Positions 1 to 8,606 of a stretch of 64,000 nucleotides of DNA are shown in pieces. Both the position numbers and the translations under genes were made by a program. The DNA is from Pectobacterium punjabense (GTDB lineage: Bacteria; Pseudomonadota; Gammaproteobacteria; Enterobacterales; Enterobacteriaceae). Positions within the stretch are counted from its first letter, which is position 1. Each line of letters opens with the position of its first letter. The stretch is taken from contig NZ_CP038498.1 of the NCBI RefSeq assembly GCF_012427845.1, forward strand, positions 1,240,001-1,304,000. The letters run 5' to 3'. Below the pieces are notes generated by a model that was not told the origin of the DNA, did no database searches, and worked only from the letters and a program-made list of their open reading frames with translations.

Positions 1-310
1 GGAACCAGGCGCTTTGCGCCACGCGCAGATCGGCGTCGCCAACGCGAATTTGTGCGGCAGCCTGGGCGATTTGTGGGTTGCGGGCAAATGCACGGAGAAT
101 AGCCTGTTTGAGATCTAGGCTGTTGATCTGTTGTTCTGTCGGTGCGGCGGACCAGTCAAACGCGACGGCCTGAGCGAATGTCGGTGGGCTATAGAGGGAG
201 GAAAAGCCCGCACAGGCTAGCCCGAGTGCCAGTACATAACGCGGTGTGTGAGTAAAAAAAGCGCGATTGCGCGGAAAAAACATGCCCCTGATAAAAAATG
301 GTTTGTGCAT
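1..310 (-). CDS. TolC-family outer-membrane efflux/secretion protein, N-terminal part (runs off left edge)
   Basis: Reading the minus strand from an ATG at 308-310, preceded by an AGGGGC ribosome-binding site, gives an open frame to the window edge. It starts with a basic stretch and a hydrophobic Ala/Gly segment ending near TFAQA, which fits a signal peptide. It continues with LKQAILRAFARNP and AAAQIRVGDADLRVAQSAW, the helical start typical of TolC-like outer-membrane factors. It lies directly downstream of, and on the same strand as, the giant adhesin, so it is probably the outer-membrane channel of the type I secretion system exporting that adhesin. The ABC and membrane-fusion partners would lie to the left of the window. 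Only about 103 residues are visible, so the family call is firm but the substrate is inferred. Confidence 0.8.
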   Translation of the reverse strand, partial: MHKPFFIRGMFFPRNRAFFTHTPRYVLALGLACAGFSSLYSPPTFAQAVAFDWSAAPTEQQINSLDLKQAILRAFARNPQIAQAAAQIRVGDADLRVAQSAWF

Positions 311-410
311 CAATTGCCCCTGTTTTCATTACTGTCTGTTTTAGTTCCTTTAAAAGGGCGGCCAGCCTGTTAGTAACAGTGGTTGTTTTTCCCTAACTGA
401 CCTCCTCTCA

Positions 411-438
411 ACGCCTCCCCCTACCAAGGGGGAGGCGT
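411..438 (-). terminator. Hairpin between adhesin and TolC-like gene
   Basis: A perfect 11-bp inverted repeat (ACGCCTCCCCC / GGGGGAGGCGT) with a 6-base loop lies 9 bases past the adhesin stop. No U-tract follows in the direction of transcription, so it may be an intercistronic hairpin that lowers readthrough into the TolC-like gene rather than a full terminator. Confidence 0.5.
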
Positions 439-446
439 TAACACCG

Positions 447-3400
447 TTACACCATATTGACGAGCAGGCCTTGCTGCACCAGTACATCTCCCAGGTTGTT
501 GGCGCTATCCAGCGATGAATGGTGGTAGACATCAAAGTGTTGCCCGTCAATGTCGCGCTGTCCTACCGTGCTCCAGGCACCATCGCCGGGGATCAGGTTC
601 ACCTTGCTGCCTTCTCCTCCGACAATCAGCAGGTCATCTTCGGGGCGATCGGTGACATTCAGGGCGCGGTCAAGATCCAACGTGATGCTGTTGGTGCCGT
701 TTTGGCCTAAATCGAAGATCTCTACGTTGTCGATTTTCAGCCCCAGCGCCGTGAGGTCCAGATTGAGCGAGGTGCCATCGAGAAGCAGGGTATCGATGCC
801 GTCACCGCCGTCGATGTGTGTGAAATCGAGACTTGAGAGGGTGATAAGGTCATCGCCCTCGCTGCCTGTGATCTCTGCCCCGGTCTGCACGCTGCCGTCA
901 GCCAGATTGATGACAACGCCGCCAATGGCATACACGCTGTTTTCAACTTCAGTGCTGGCGTTATTGTCGATGGTTTGTGTCTCGCTGAGCGTGGCCGCCG
1001 CCATTTTCGAGCTGACATGGAGGGATTGCACATCGGTACTTTCCCCAGTATCAAGCTGTTCACTGGACAGCGAGGACACCTGAGCAAGGCTGCTATCGTC
1101 CGTATCCAGCGCCATCATGCTCATCAGCGGTAAGCCGAGTGAGATACCGGACGTTAATCCGGCGGAGACCCCGGTGAAGTTACCTGCCTGATCGGTAACA
1201 GAAGCTTCTACCGCTGTTCCCAACAGCGCGGTCAAGATTGCCCCCACGTTGAAAACGTTGATACCCAATAGCGAGCTGCTGAAATTCGCGCTCCACTTGC
1301 CATCGGCACCGACAGTACCCTGTAGCGTTTGGCCGAGCAGGGTGACGGTCACCTTGGCACCTTGTTGCACATAGCGAGATGTCCCGCTGACGGTGATGCC
1401 ATTTGCCAACAGGCCAACGGTGTTGCCAATCAGTGACCCGACCGCATCAATACCCAACTGCGGCAACTGGTGCGTTTTCACGATGACGTTGCTGCTGGTG
1501 CTGTTGGTGTTGCCATAGCGGTCAGCGACGGTGACGCCTACGGTCAAATTGCCATCGGCGATGTTGAGCAAATTGGCGCTCGGCACGCTGATGCTCCAGG
1601 TACCATTGCTGGCGACGGCTGCGCTGAGCACCAGTCCACCTACGGTCAGTGTGACGCTACCGCCAGCTGCGTTGGTCGTTGTTCCGCTGATGATCTGGTT
1701 GATGCCCGCTTCGGCCAGATTCAGGTAGCCGTCCCCGCCAAACAGAGAGCCCAGGTTGACCGTTGGCAATGCGTGGACGCCCACGCCGACCGAAACCCCG
1801 GCGCTGGCACTTTTTCCTGCCGCGTTGGTCAGAGAGGCGCTGAGGGAGAGCGTGCCGTCAGTCAAATTGTTGAGATCGAGTGAGGGCAGACTCACAGACC
1901 AGTTGCCATTGCTTTGCACCACGGCAGAGTAGGTCTTGGCTCCCAACGAGATCTGGATGGTCGAACCTACCGCATTGGTACTGGTGCCGCTGATAATCTG
2001 CCCCGCCGCCGCCTCGACTGCATTCAGCAGGCCGTCACCGCCAAAGAGTGAATTGAGCGTCAGCGTTGGCTGGGCGTTAATCGCCACGTTCAAGGCCCCC
2101 GTACTCTGACCTACGTTACCCGCCGCATCTACCAGCCGGACGCTAACGTTAGTCACGCCATCGGTGAGGGCTTTCAGGTCTAGGCTTGGGATCGGCAGGC
2201 TCCAACCGCCGTTCGCGCCAATCGTCGTGGTATAGGTTTTACTGCCTAGCGTGACGTTGATCGCTGTACCGGCTGCCACATTGGCCGTTGTCCCACTGAT
2301 GGTTTGTGCGCTCAACAGGCTGGTGAGATCCAATACGCCACCGTTGAACAACGGATTAAGGGTGATGGTTGGCGGCAATATGGAGACATTGAGTCCGGTA
2401 CTGATGCCATTGCTGTTGCCTGCCGGATCGGTCACCGTCGCACTGACGGTGAGATTGCCGTTGGTCAGGCTGGACAGTTGCAATGGCGTTACGCTGGTGG
2501 TCCAGGTGCCGTCATTACCAACGGTGGCGTTCAACGTTAGCGATCCGATGCGTATCACCACCGACGATCCTGCAATCGCATTGGTGGTAGTGCCGCTAAT
2601 CGTCTGTGTCAGCGCGGCCTCTGCGGCATTGAGGAAACCATCGCCACCAAACAACGAACCAAGACTAATCGTTGGCAAGTTTTTGGCAATGATGTTGATG
2701 GCATTATTGACCGTGCCAATGTTGCCGGAGGCGTTGGTGACGGAGACGCCAAGCGTCGCGCTGCCATCTACCAGTGCGCTAAGATCGGATGGTTGCAGCG
2801 TCAGGCTGAACACGCCACCTGCGCCGACGGTCGACAGGAACGTTTTACTGCCCAGAGTCACGGTAACCTGCGATCCCACACCGGCATTGGTGACGGTGCC
2901 GCCGATTATTTGTGCTACCACAGCTTCTGCTGCATTAAGGAAGCCATCGCCGCCAAAGACCGGGTTCAGCGTAATCACTGGCTGGGCAAAATCGAACTTG
3001 ATGCCGGCACTGCCGTTGGCGGTATTGCCTACGCTGTCTGTCGCGGTCGCGGCTACGGTGAAATCACCGCTACCCAGACCTTGCAGGATGCCCAGCACGC
3101 TTGGGGTGACGGCAACGCTCCATTTGCCATCTGTGCCGACAGCGGCCGTGGCGATTTGTGAACCCGCAATGCTCAGCGTAATGGTTCTGCCTGCCAGACC
3201 GGTGGCGGTACCGCTGAGAGGTTGGTTGACCAGAAGGTCACCCAGATTCAGCACGCTATCACCAAAAACGGGATTGAGCGTAATGCTCGGCAGATTCTTG
3301 ATGATTGTTGGAACATTGACGATCTGGCTGGTGGTGTTTCCTGCATGATCGGTGACCGCAACGCCTACCGCTAAGGTCCCATCCTGCAAGGCCTGCAAGT

Positions 3401-6400
3401 CGAGTGCAGGAACAGACAAGCTCCAGGCTCCGCCTGCACCGACGCTAATGCCGGTGTAAATCTTGTTGCCCAGCGTTACGGCGACCGTTGCACCCGCAGC
3501 GATATTCACATTGCTGACTACACCGCTGATAATTTGGTTGGTAGCGATATCTGCCGCATTCAGCGCGCCATCGGTGAAGGCCAAAACAGAATCAATGACT
3601 GGCAGGGATTTCAATACGTCGATGTTGATCAACTGGTTTTTCACGTTGCCGTGCGAGTCGACAATATCAACGTTAACTGCCAACAAGCCGTTACTCAGGC
3701 CGGTAAACAGATTTGGAGCAAGCGCGACGCTCCAGGCACCGTTGGCGCCCACGGTGCCTTCCACCGTCGTGCCTAGTACGGTGACCTGGACTTTCGCCCC
3801 AAGGTAGTTGCCCGTTGCGTTACCGCTGATGACCTGCGTCACCAGTGATTCAGCCAGGTTGAGGATGCCATCGTTACCGAAGATATTATTGATTCCGGCA
3901 CCGAGCGTCTGGTTCAGCGCGACGTCCAGCGTGGCATCAACGTGTGTGGTGTTGCCGGAGGTATCGGTCAGCGTTACGCCGATGACCTGTGCACCGTCTG
4001 TTAGGCTTTGCAAATCAACAGACAGCACGGGGATCGTCCAGGTTCCGTCAGGGCCGACGGTGGTCGTGCCGACTAACGGCCCTGCGGTTAGCGTCACGGT
4101 GGCACCTATTTCGCCTGTCCCTTTAATCGCTCCTCCAGCCAGCGCCTCAGCCAGCGTCAGAATATTGTCATCGAACAGCGTGACGCTGAGTAGCGGAATG
4201 GCGGTATCGACGTTAACCGTCTGCGTAGTGGTGGTGCTATTTCCCGCTTTATCGGTGAGCGTTGCTGTGATGGTGTGGCTGCCGTCGGCTAGCAGTGCCA
4301 GATCGGCGGCGGGAACATTGACACTCCAGGCACCTGTTGCGGAAACCTGGGCGCTGTAGGGTTTCCCATTCAGGCTAATCGAAACGATTTGTCCTGCTTC
4401 TGTAATGGATGCCGTGCCAGTAATCGCCTGCGCCGTGCTCATTTCCGTTGCACTGAGCACGTTGTCCGAGGCAAAGGTGACGATGTCCAGTGTAGGGGCT
4501 ACCGTATCGACCAGTACCGTTTTGGTGCTGTTTATTGTCGGGGCTGCCGTCACGCTTGCCGTGACACTAGTATCACCGTTTGTTGTGAAGTAAGTACTGG
4601 CGGAAATGGTGATTTCCCATACGCCACTGGCATTGGTCGTGGTGAAGAGCGGGATTCCCCCAATTAACACGGTTATTGGGGTCATGGGCGGAATATTAGT
4701 AACTTGTCCGGATATGGTGACATTACCGTTTATCTCAGCCGCGTTGATAATATCGTCACCTGCGATGGGGTCGATCACCATCGTCATTGGCGGTGGCGTC
4801 AAGTTGACATTGAATCCTTCACTGGCTTGCGCTGCCGGATTGCCCGCTTTATCTGTCGCATCTGCGGTAATGGTATGCTGCTGCCCATCAGTCAAAAGCT
4901 GCAAATCGGCTGATGGGATCGTGGTACTCCATGAGCCATCTGCAAGGATTTTTGCGGTGTAAGGCTTTCCATTTAGCGTTACCGTAACGTTTTGCCCGAC
5001 TTCCAGCCCGGTCGAGGTGCCGCTGACCGTCTGTGTCGTCCGGCTTTCGGTATAGTCAAGGCCGTCCAGACCAGCGAAAGCAGTAATGGAGACAGTGGGG
5101 GCAACTTTCACGGCGAGAATGGCCTGAGAATTCAACGTGGCGCTGTTACCCAGACTGTCCGCTGCCGTAATGCTGATATTGTGTGTACCGTCGGCAAGAT
5201 CGGCAAGTTGAGCGGGCGTGAGCGTTGCGGTCCACATGCCTCCACTCATCAACTGTACGACAAGCGGTTGCCCTCCAAATGTGACGTTCACACTCACCGC
5301 GTCACCTGCGTTACCGCTTAACGTTCTGCCCGCCAGCGTGCCGGCGTCGGCAATATTCAGATAACCATCGTCAAACGGCGTATTCAGCGTAATGGCTGGT
5401 GGAGTGAGATCGCTGGTAAAGGCGATCGGTGCTGAGCCTACGTTGCCCGCCGCATCAACGGCGGTTACCGTGATGGTATGCTGGCCGTCGACCAATGAGT
5501 TCAACGCATTCGGCGGCAGTGTAACGGACCAGTTGCCCGCATTATCCACTGTTGCGGTGTAGCGAATACCGTTGAGGTCAATCTCCAGTTTTACACCTTG
5601 TCCACTACCGCCAACCTGCGTACGGCCAGAGAAGGTGAGTGCAGAGGCTGCCTCGGCACTGCTCAGAATATTATCGATACCAAAGGGGACGACATCAATA
5701 AGAGGGGCTGGCAGCGTCTGCGCTGAACTGACATCGAGCGAGGTGCTGGTATTGGTGTTACCCACCCAGTCGGTGACCTTGACGCTAATGCTGTAATTGC
5801 CTTCGGTGAAGATGGCTAAATCGGCAGGCGACAGCTCTCTGGACCAGCCACCGAGCCCGTCAGCGGTGGCGGTAAAGGTGGTGTCTACCAGCGTAGTTTT
5901 ATTGGTCACGGTAACGATGACTTCCTGACCCGCGCTGGTAATACCGGTTTTACCGGTTAAGGTCTGAATGGCCTGAATTTCAGTGGCGTTAAGGATTCCG
6001 TCGCCAAACGGCAGATCCAATGTTGCCGCAGGCAGGGTGGTGGTCAGCACACTCGCCGTGGCTGTTGTGGTACTGGTGTTACCCGCAGAGTCGGCCACAA
6101 TTACGGTGAAATTCACCGTACCATCCGGCAGGTCGATCAGCGTCTGACTAGCCAGAGACAGCGTCCAACTGCCGTCGGCATTGACCGTCGCAGGAACGTT
6201 CGTGCCGTTGATGCTGACCGACACGGTTTGCCCCACATTACTGGTAAGCCCTGTTTGTCCAGATAGTGTCGCGCCCGGTAGCGCATCCGCCAGACTCAGT
6301 TTGCCATCGCCGAACGGCGTGTCCAGTGTAGCGACAGGCACGCCGACAATCACGCTGGTGAACGTGTCGCTGCCTGTTCCCGTATTGCCTGCGTGGTCAG

Positions 6401-8606
6401 TCACGGTCACGTTGATGGTGTGTGTGCCGTCACCGAGTGAAGTCAAATCGGCAGCAAGCAATGTCACATTCCACTGGCCATTGGCGGCAACGGTGGCGCT
6501 GTAGGTGTGGGTTAGCGTGCCGTTGGTGATCGAGACAGACACGCTCTGACCAGGATCGAGGAGCCCCGTTGTGCCTGTCAGCAGTTGATCCACAGTGCTT
6601 TCTGCCTGATTGAGCACCCCGTCAACAAACGGTGGAGTGATACTGATGGAGAAATTAGTGTGGATGACAACGTCCAGAGCGCCGCTGGCACTACCGGTAT
6701 TGCCTGCGCTGTCAGTGACCGTTGCGCTGACCTGAACGTTACCATCTGCCAGTATGCTAAGCGCATTGGCTGGAATAGTGGCGCTCCAGAGTCCTCCCGC
6801 GAGGGTCACACCTGTTACGGTGTAAGCCCCTATCGTGACCTGAATCGCTGTCCCGACGGGCAGGTTGGTGTAACTGCCGCCAATGGTGGTTTCCGTTGCC
6901 AGTTCCGCACTAGTGAGAACATTGTTGTCATAGAGAGAATCTAGCGTCAGTGTTGGAAGCGACTGTGTTTTTAGCGTGATATCGATACTGGTGGCACTGG
7001 CATTGCCTGCACCATCGGTCACGCTGGCTGCCAGTGTTTTCACGCCGTCGCCCAGCGCCAGCAGGTCGTTCGCCGCAATGGTGATTTGCCAGATACCGTT
7101 GTTGTCAGCAACAACACTATAGACAGCGGTACCGACTTTTATGGTGACTTGAAGACCGGCTTCGGCCTTGCCGCTCAGCGGTAGCCCAGCCAGCGCATCC
7201 GCCAGCCCGATATCGCTGGTATCAACCAGCATGTCGATGGACAGTAGCGGTGGGACGGTATCGACGGTAAACGGATGGGTTGTCGTGGCCGGGTTCTGTG
7301 CAATATCACTGACTGTTGCCGTCACATTCTGACCGCCCTGCGGCAGATTTTGCACATCACTGGCGGGAACCGTCGTGCTCCAACTGCCATCGGCGCCAAC
7401 GGTAGCCAGATACGTTTTGCTATTCAACGTCACCGTGACGCGCTGTCCTGCGGAAACATTCGTTGTTGAACCTGAGATGAGCAGATCGGACTGGCTATTC
7501 TGTGCGCTGATAACGTCGTTACCCGACAGTGTCGCAATCGTGATGCTTGGCAGGTTGGCGGCATCGGTGATGACGGTAATCGAGTGGGTGGTTGAACCCG
7601 GGTTGCCGCTTACGTCGGTCACGCTGGCGCTCACGGTTTGCTTGCCGTCAGGCACGTTGCCGACGTCCGTAGCGGGAACCGTGGTGCTCCAACTGCCATC
7701 TGCCCCCACGGTGGCGAGGTAGGTTTGGCTGTTTAGGGTAATAGTGACCTGCTGGCCCTGCTCTACATTCTGGCTGCTGCCGCTGATCGTCAACGGCTGG
7801 CCTGATTCTGCCAGGTTGAGGTAGTCATCGGTTGAGAGTGTGGCTATCGTCAGGGTCGGAGCTTTGGCCGGATCGGTATCCAGCGTAATCGAATGGCTGA
7901 CGGTGCCGATATTGCCTGCGGCATCGGTCAAGGTGGCGGTGATAGCCGTGATGCCGTTCGGCATGTTTTGCAGATCACCTGCGGGTACGGTGACACTCCA
8001 GGTACCATCTGCCTGTGCCAGCCCCTGATAGATCTGCCCATTGATAGTCACGTTGACAATGATGGGACGACCGCTGTCGTTGATGGGGGATGTCCCCGTG
8101 ATTTGCAGCGGTAGCAGGCTTTCTGCGATGTTGATGATATCGTCGACGCCGATCGGGTTGATGGTCAACACCGGAGGCGTCAAATCCACGTTCGCACTGC
8201 CCTGAACGGTAGAGGTGTTGCCCGCTGCATCGCTAACAGTAACGGAAATGGTGAGGAGACCGTCTGCTTGTGTCGTCAGCATGGATGGTGGCAGTTGAAG
8301 GCTCCAGCTACCGTTGTTGTCAACTGTACCAGAATAGACCGTGGTGCCAACGGTGATGCTGACAGTTTGACCTGCCCCGTGCAGGCCTGTGGTGCCGGAA
8401 AGCGTCTGTCCTGCCTGTGCGTCACTCAGGTTCAGGTAGCCGTTGCTAAATGGCATATTCAGCGCTGCGACTGGTGGGTTATTGATACTGACACCTAACT
8501 GCTGAGTACCTGCGAGCGCATTACCTGCCTGATCGACAGCGGTGACATTCACCGTGATGACACCATCGCCCAACGCTTTCAGGTCGATGGAGGGGAATAC
8601 CTGCAC
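447..8606 (-). CDS. Giant BapA-like type I secreted adhesin, C-terminal part (frame 2 after a one-base shift)
   Basis: This open frame (up to 2719 codons) is the C-terminal part of the adhesin that begins at 15075. Its first residues (PSIDLKALGDG...) continue, in another frame, the Ig-like domain in which the upstream ORF goes out of frame, so the GTG at 8606 is probably not a real start. It holds the end of domain 20 and domains 21-44 of a roughly 98-residue Ig-like repeat, each with the pattern DG.LN..EA...ISGTT...GQ.V.V.L.GKTY...V..DG.WS. After the repeats comes a C-terminal region of about 300 residues with two RTX-like calcium turns (GSEGDDLIT and IDGGDGIDTLLLDG), ending in ...GLLVNMV, as expected for a C-terminal type I secretion signal. 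I see no cysteine in it. The role is inferred to be cell-surface adhesion or biofilm formation. Confidence 0.8.
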   Translation of the reverse strand: MQVFPSIDLKALGDGVITVNVTAVDQAGNALAGTQQLGVSINNPPVAALNMPFSNGYLNLSDAQAGQTLSGTTGLHGAGQTVSITVGTTVYSGTVDNNGSWSLQLPPSMLTTQADGLLTISVTVSDAAGNTSTVQGSANVDLTPPVLTINPIGVDDIINIAESLLPLQITGTSPINDSGRPIIVNVTINGQIYQGLAQADGTWSVTVPAGDLQNMPNGITAITATLTDAAGNIGTVSHSITLDTDPAKAPTLTIATLSTDDYLNLAESGQPLTISGSSQNVEQGQQVTITLNSQTYLATVGADGSWSTTVPATDVGNVPDGKQTVSASVTDVSGNPGSTTHSITVITDAANLPSITIATLSGNDVISAQNSQSDLLISGSTTNVSAGQRVTVTLNSKTYLATVGADGSWSTTVPASDVQNLPQGGQNVTATVSDIAQNPATTTHPFTVDTVPPLLSIDMLVDTSDIGLADALAGLPLSGKAEAGLQVTIKVGTAVYSVVADNNGIWQITIAANDLLALGDGVKTLAASVTDGAGNASATSIDITLKTQSLPTLTLDSLYDNNVLTSAELATETTIGGSYTNLPVGTAIQVTIGAYTVTGVTLAGGLWSATIPANALSILADGNVQVSATVTDSAGNTGSASGALDVVIHTNFSISITPPFVDGVLNQAESTVDQLLTGTTGLLDPGQSVSVSITNGTLTHTYSATVAANGQWNVTLLAADLTSLGDGTHTINVTVTDHAGNTGTGSDTFTSVIVGVPVATLDTPFGDGKLSLADALPGATLSGQTGLTSNVGQTVSVSINGTNVPATVNADGSWTLSLASQTLIDLPDGTVNFTVIVADSAGNTSTTTATASVLTTTLPAATLDLPFGDGILNATEIQAIQTLTGKTGITSAGQEVIVTVTNKTTLVDTTFTATADGLGGWSRELSPADLAIFTEGNYSISVKVTDWVGNTNTSTSLDVSSAQTLPAPLIDVVPFGIDNILSSAEAASALTFSGRTQVGGSGQGVKLEIDLNGIRYTATVDNAGNWSVTLPPNALNSLVDGQHTITVTAVDAAGNVGSAPIAFTSDLTPPAITLNTPFDDGYLNIADAGTLAGRTLSGNAGDAVSVNVTFGGQPLVVQLMSGGMWTATLTPAQLADLADGTHNISITAADSLGNSATLNSQAILAVKVAPTVSITAFAGLDGLDYTESRTTQTVSGTSTGLEVGQNVTVTLNGKPYTAKILADGSWSTTIPSADLQLLTDGQQHTITADATDKAGNPAAQASEGFNVNLTPPPMTMVIDPIAGDDIINAAEINGNVTISGQVTNIPPMTPITVLIGGIPLFTTTNASGVWEITISASTYFTTNGDTSVTASVTAAPTINSTKTVLVDTVAPTLDIVTFASDNVLSATEMSTAQAITGTASITEAGQIVSISLNGKPYSAQVSATGAWSVNVPAADLALLADGSHTITATLTDKAGNSTTTTQTVNVDTAIPLLSVTLFDDNILTLAEALAGGAIKGTGEIGATVTLTAGPLVGTTTVGPDGTWTIPVLSVDLQSLTDGAQVIGVTLTDTSGNTTHVDATLDVALNQTLGAGINNIFGNDGILNLAESLVTQVISGNATGNYLGAKVQVTVLGTTVEGTVGANGAWSVALAPNLFTGLSNGLLAVNVDIVDSHGNVKNQLINIDVLKSLPVIDSVLAFTDGALNAADIATNQIISGVVSNVNIAAGATVAVTLGNKIYTGISVGAGGAWSLSVPALDLQALQDGTLAVGVAVTDHAGNTTSQIVNVPTIIKNLPSITLNPVFGDSVLNLGDLLVNQPLSGTATGLAGRTITLSIAGSQIATAAVGTDGKWSVAVTPSVLGILQGLGSGDFTVAATATDSVGNTANGSAGIKFDFAQPVITLNPVFGGDGFLNAAEAVVAQIIGGTVTNAGVGSQVTVTLGSKTFLSTVGAGGVFSLTLQPSDLSALVDGSATLGVSVTNASGNIGTVNNAINIIAKNLPTISLGSLFGGDGFLNAAEAALTQTISGTTTNAIAGSSVVIRIGSLTLNATVGNDGTWTTSVTPLQLSSLTNGNLTVSATVTDPAGNSNGISTGLNVSILPPTITLNPLFNGGVLDLTSLLSAQTISGTTANVAAGTAINVTLGSKTYTTTIGANGGWSLPIPSLDLKALTDGVTNVSVRLVDAAGNVGQSTGALNVAINAQPTLTLNSLFGGDGLLNAVEAAAGQIISGTSTNAVGSTIQISLGAKTYSAVVQSNGNWSVSLPSLDLNNLTDGTLSLSASLTNAAGKSASAGVSVGVGVHALPTVNLGSLFGGDGYLNLAEAGINQIISGTTTNAAGGSVTLTVGGLVLSAAVASNGTWSISVPSANLLNIADGNLTVGVTVADRYGNTNSTSSNVIVKTHQLPQLGIDAVGSLIGNTVGLLANGITVSGTSRYVQQGAKVTVTLLGQTLQGTVGADGKWSANFSSSLLGINVFNVGAILTALLGTAVEASVTDQAGNFTGVSAGLTSGISLGLPLMSMMALDTDDSSLAQVSSLSSEQLDTGESTDVQSLHVSSKMAAATLSETQTIDNNASTEVENSVYAIGGVVINLADGSVQTGAEITGSEGDDLITLSSLDFTHIDGGDGIDTLLLDGTSLNLDLTALGLKIDNVEIFDLGQNGTNSITLDLDRALNVTDRPEDDLLIVGGEGSKVNLIPGDGAWSTVGQRDIDGQHFDVYHHSSLDSANNLGDVLVQQGLLVNMV

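Noticed and set aside
2251..3348. 365-codon plus-strand ORF inside the adhesin gene
   Set aside because: It is antisense to regular Ig-like repeats; the repeated low-complexity composition keeps the opposite frame open. There is no ribosome-binding site and no family resemblance. The same applies to the other plus-strand ORFs between 519 and 15033.
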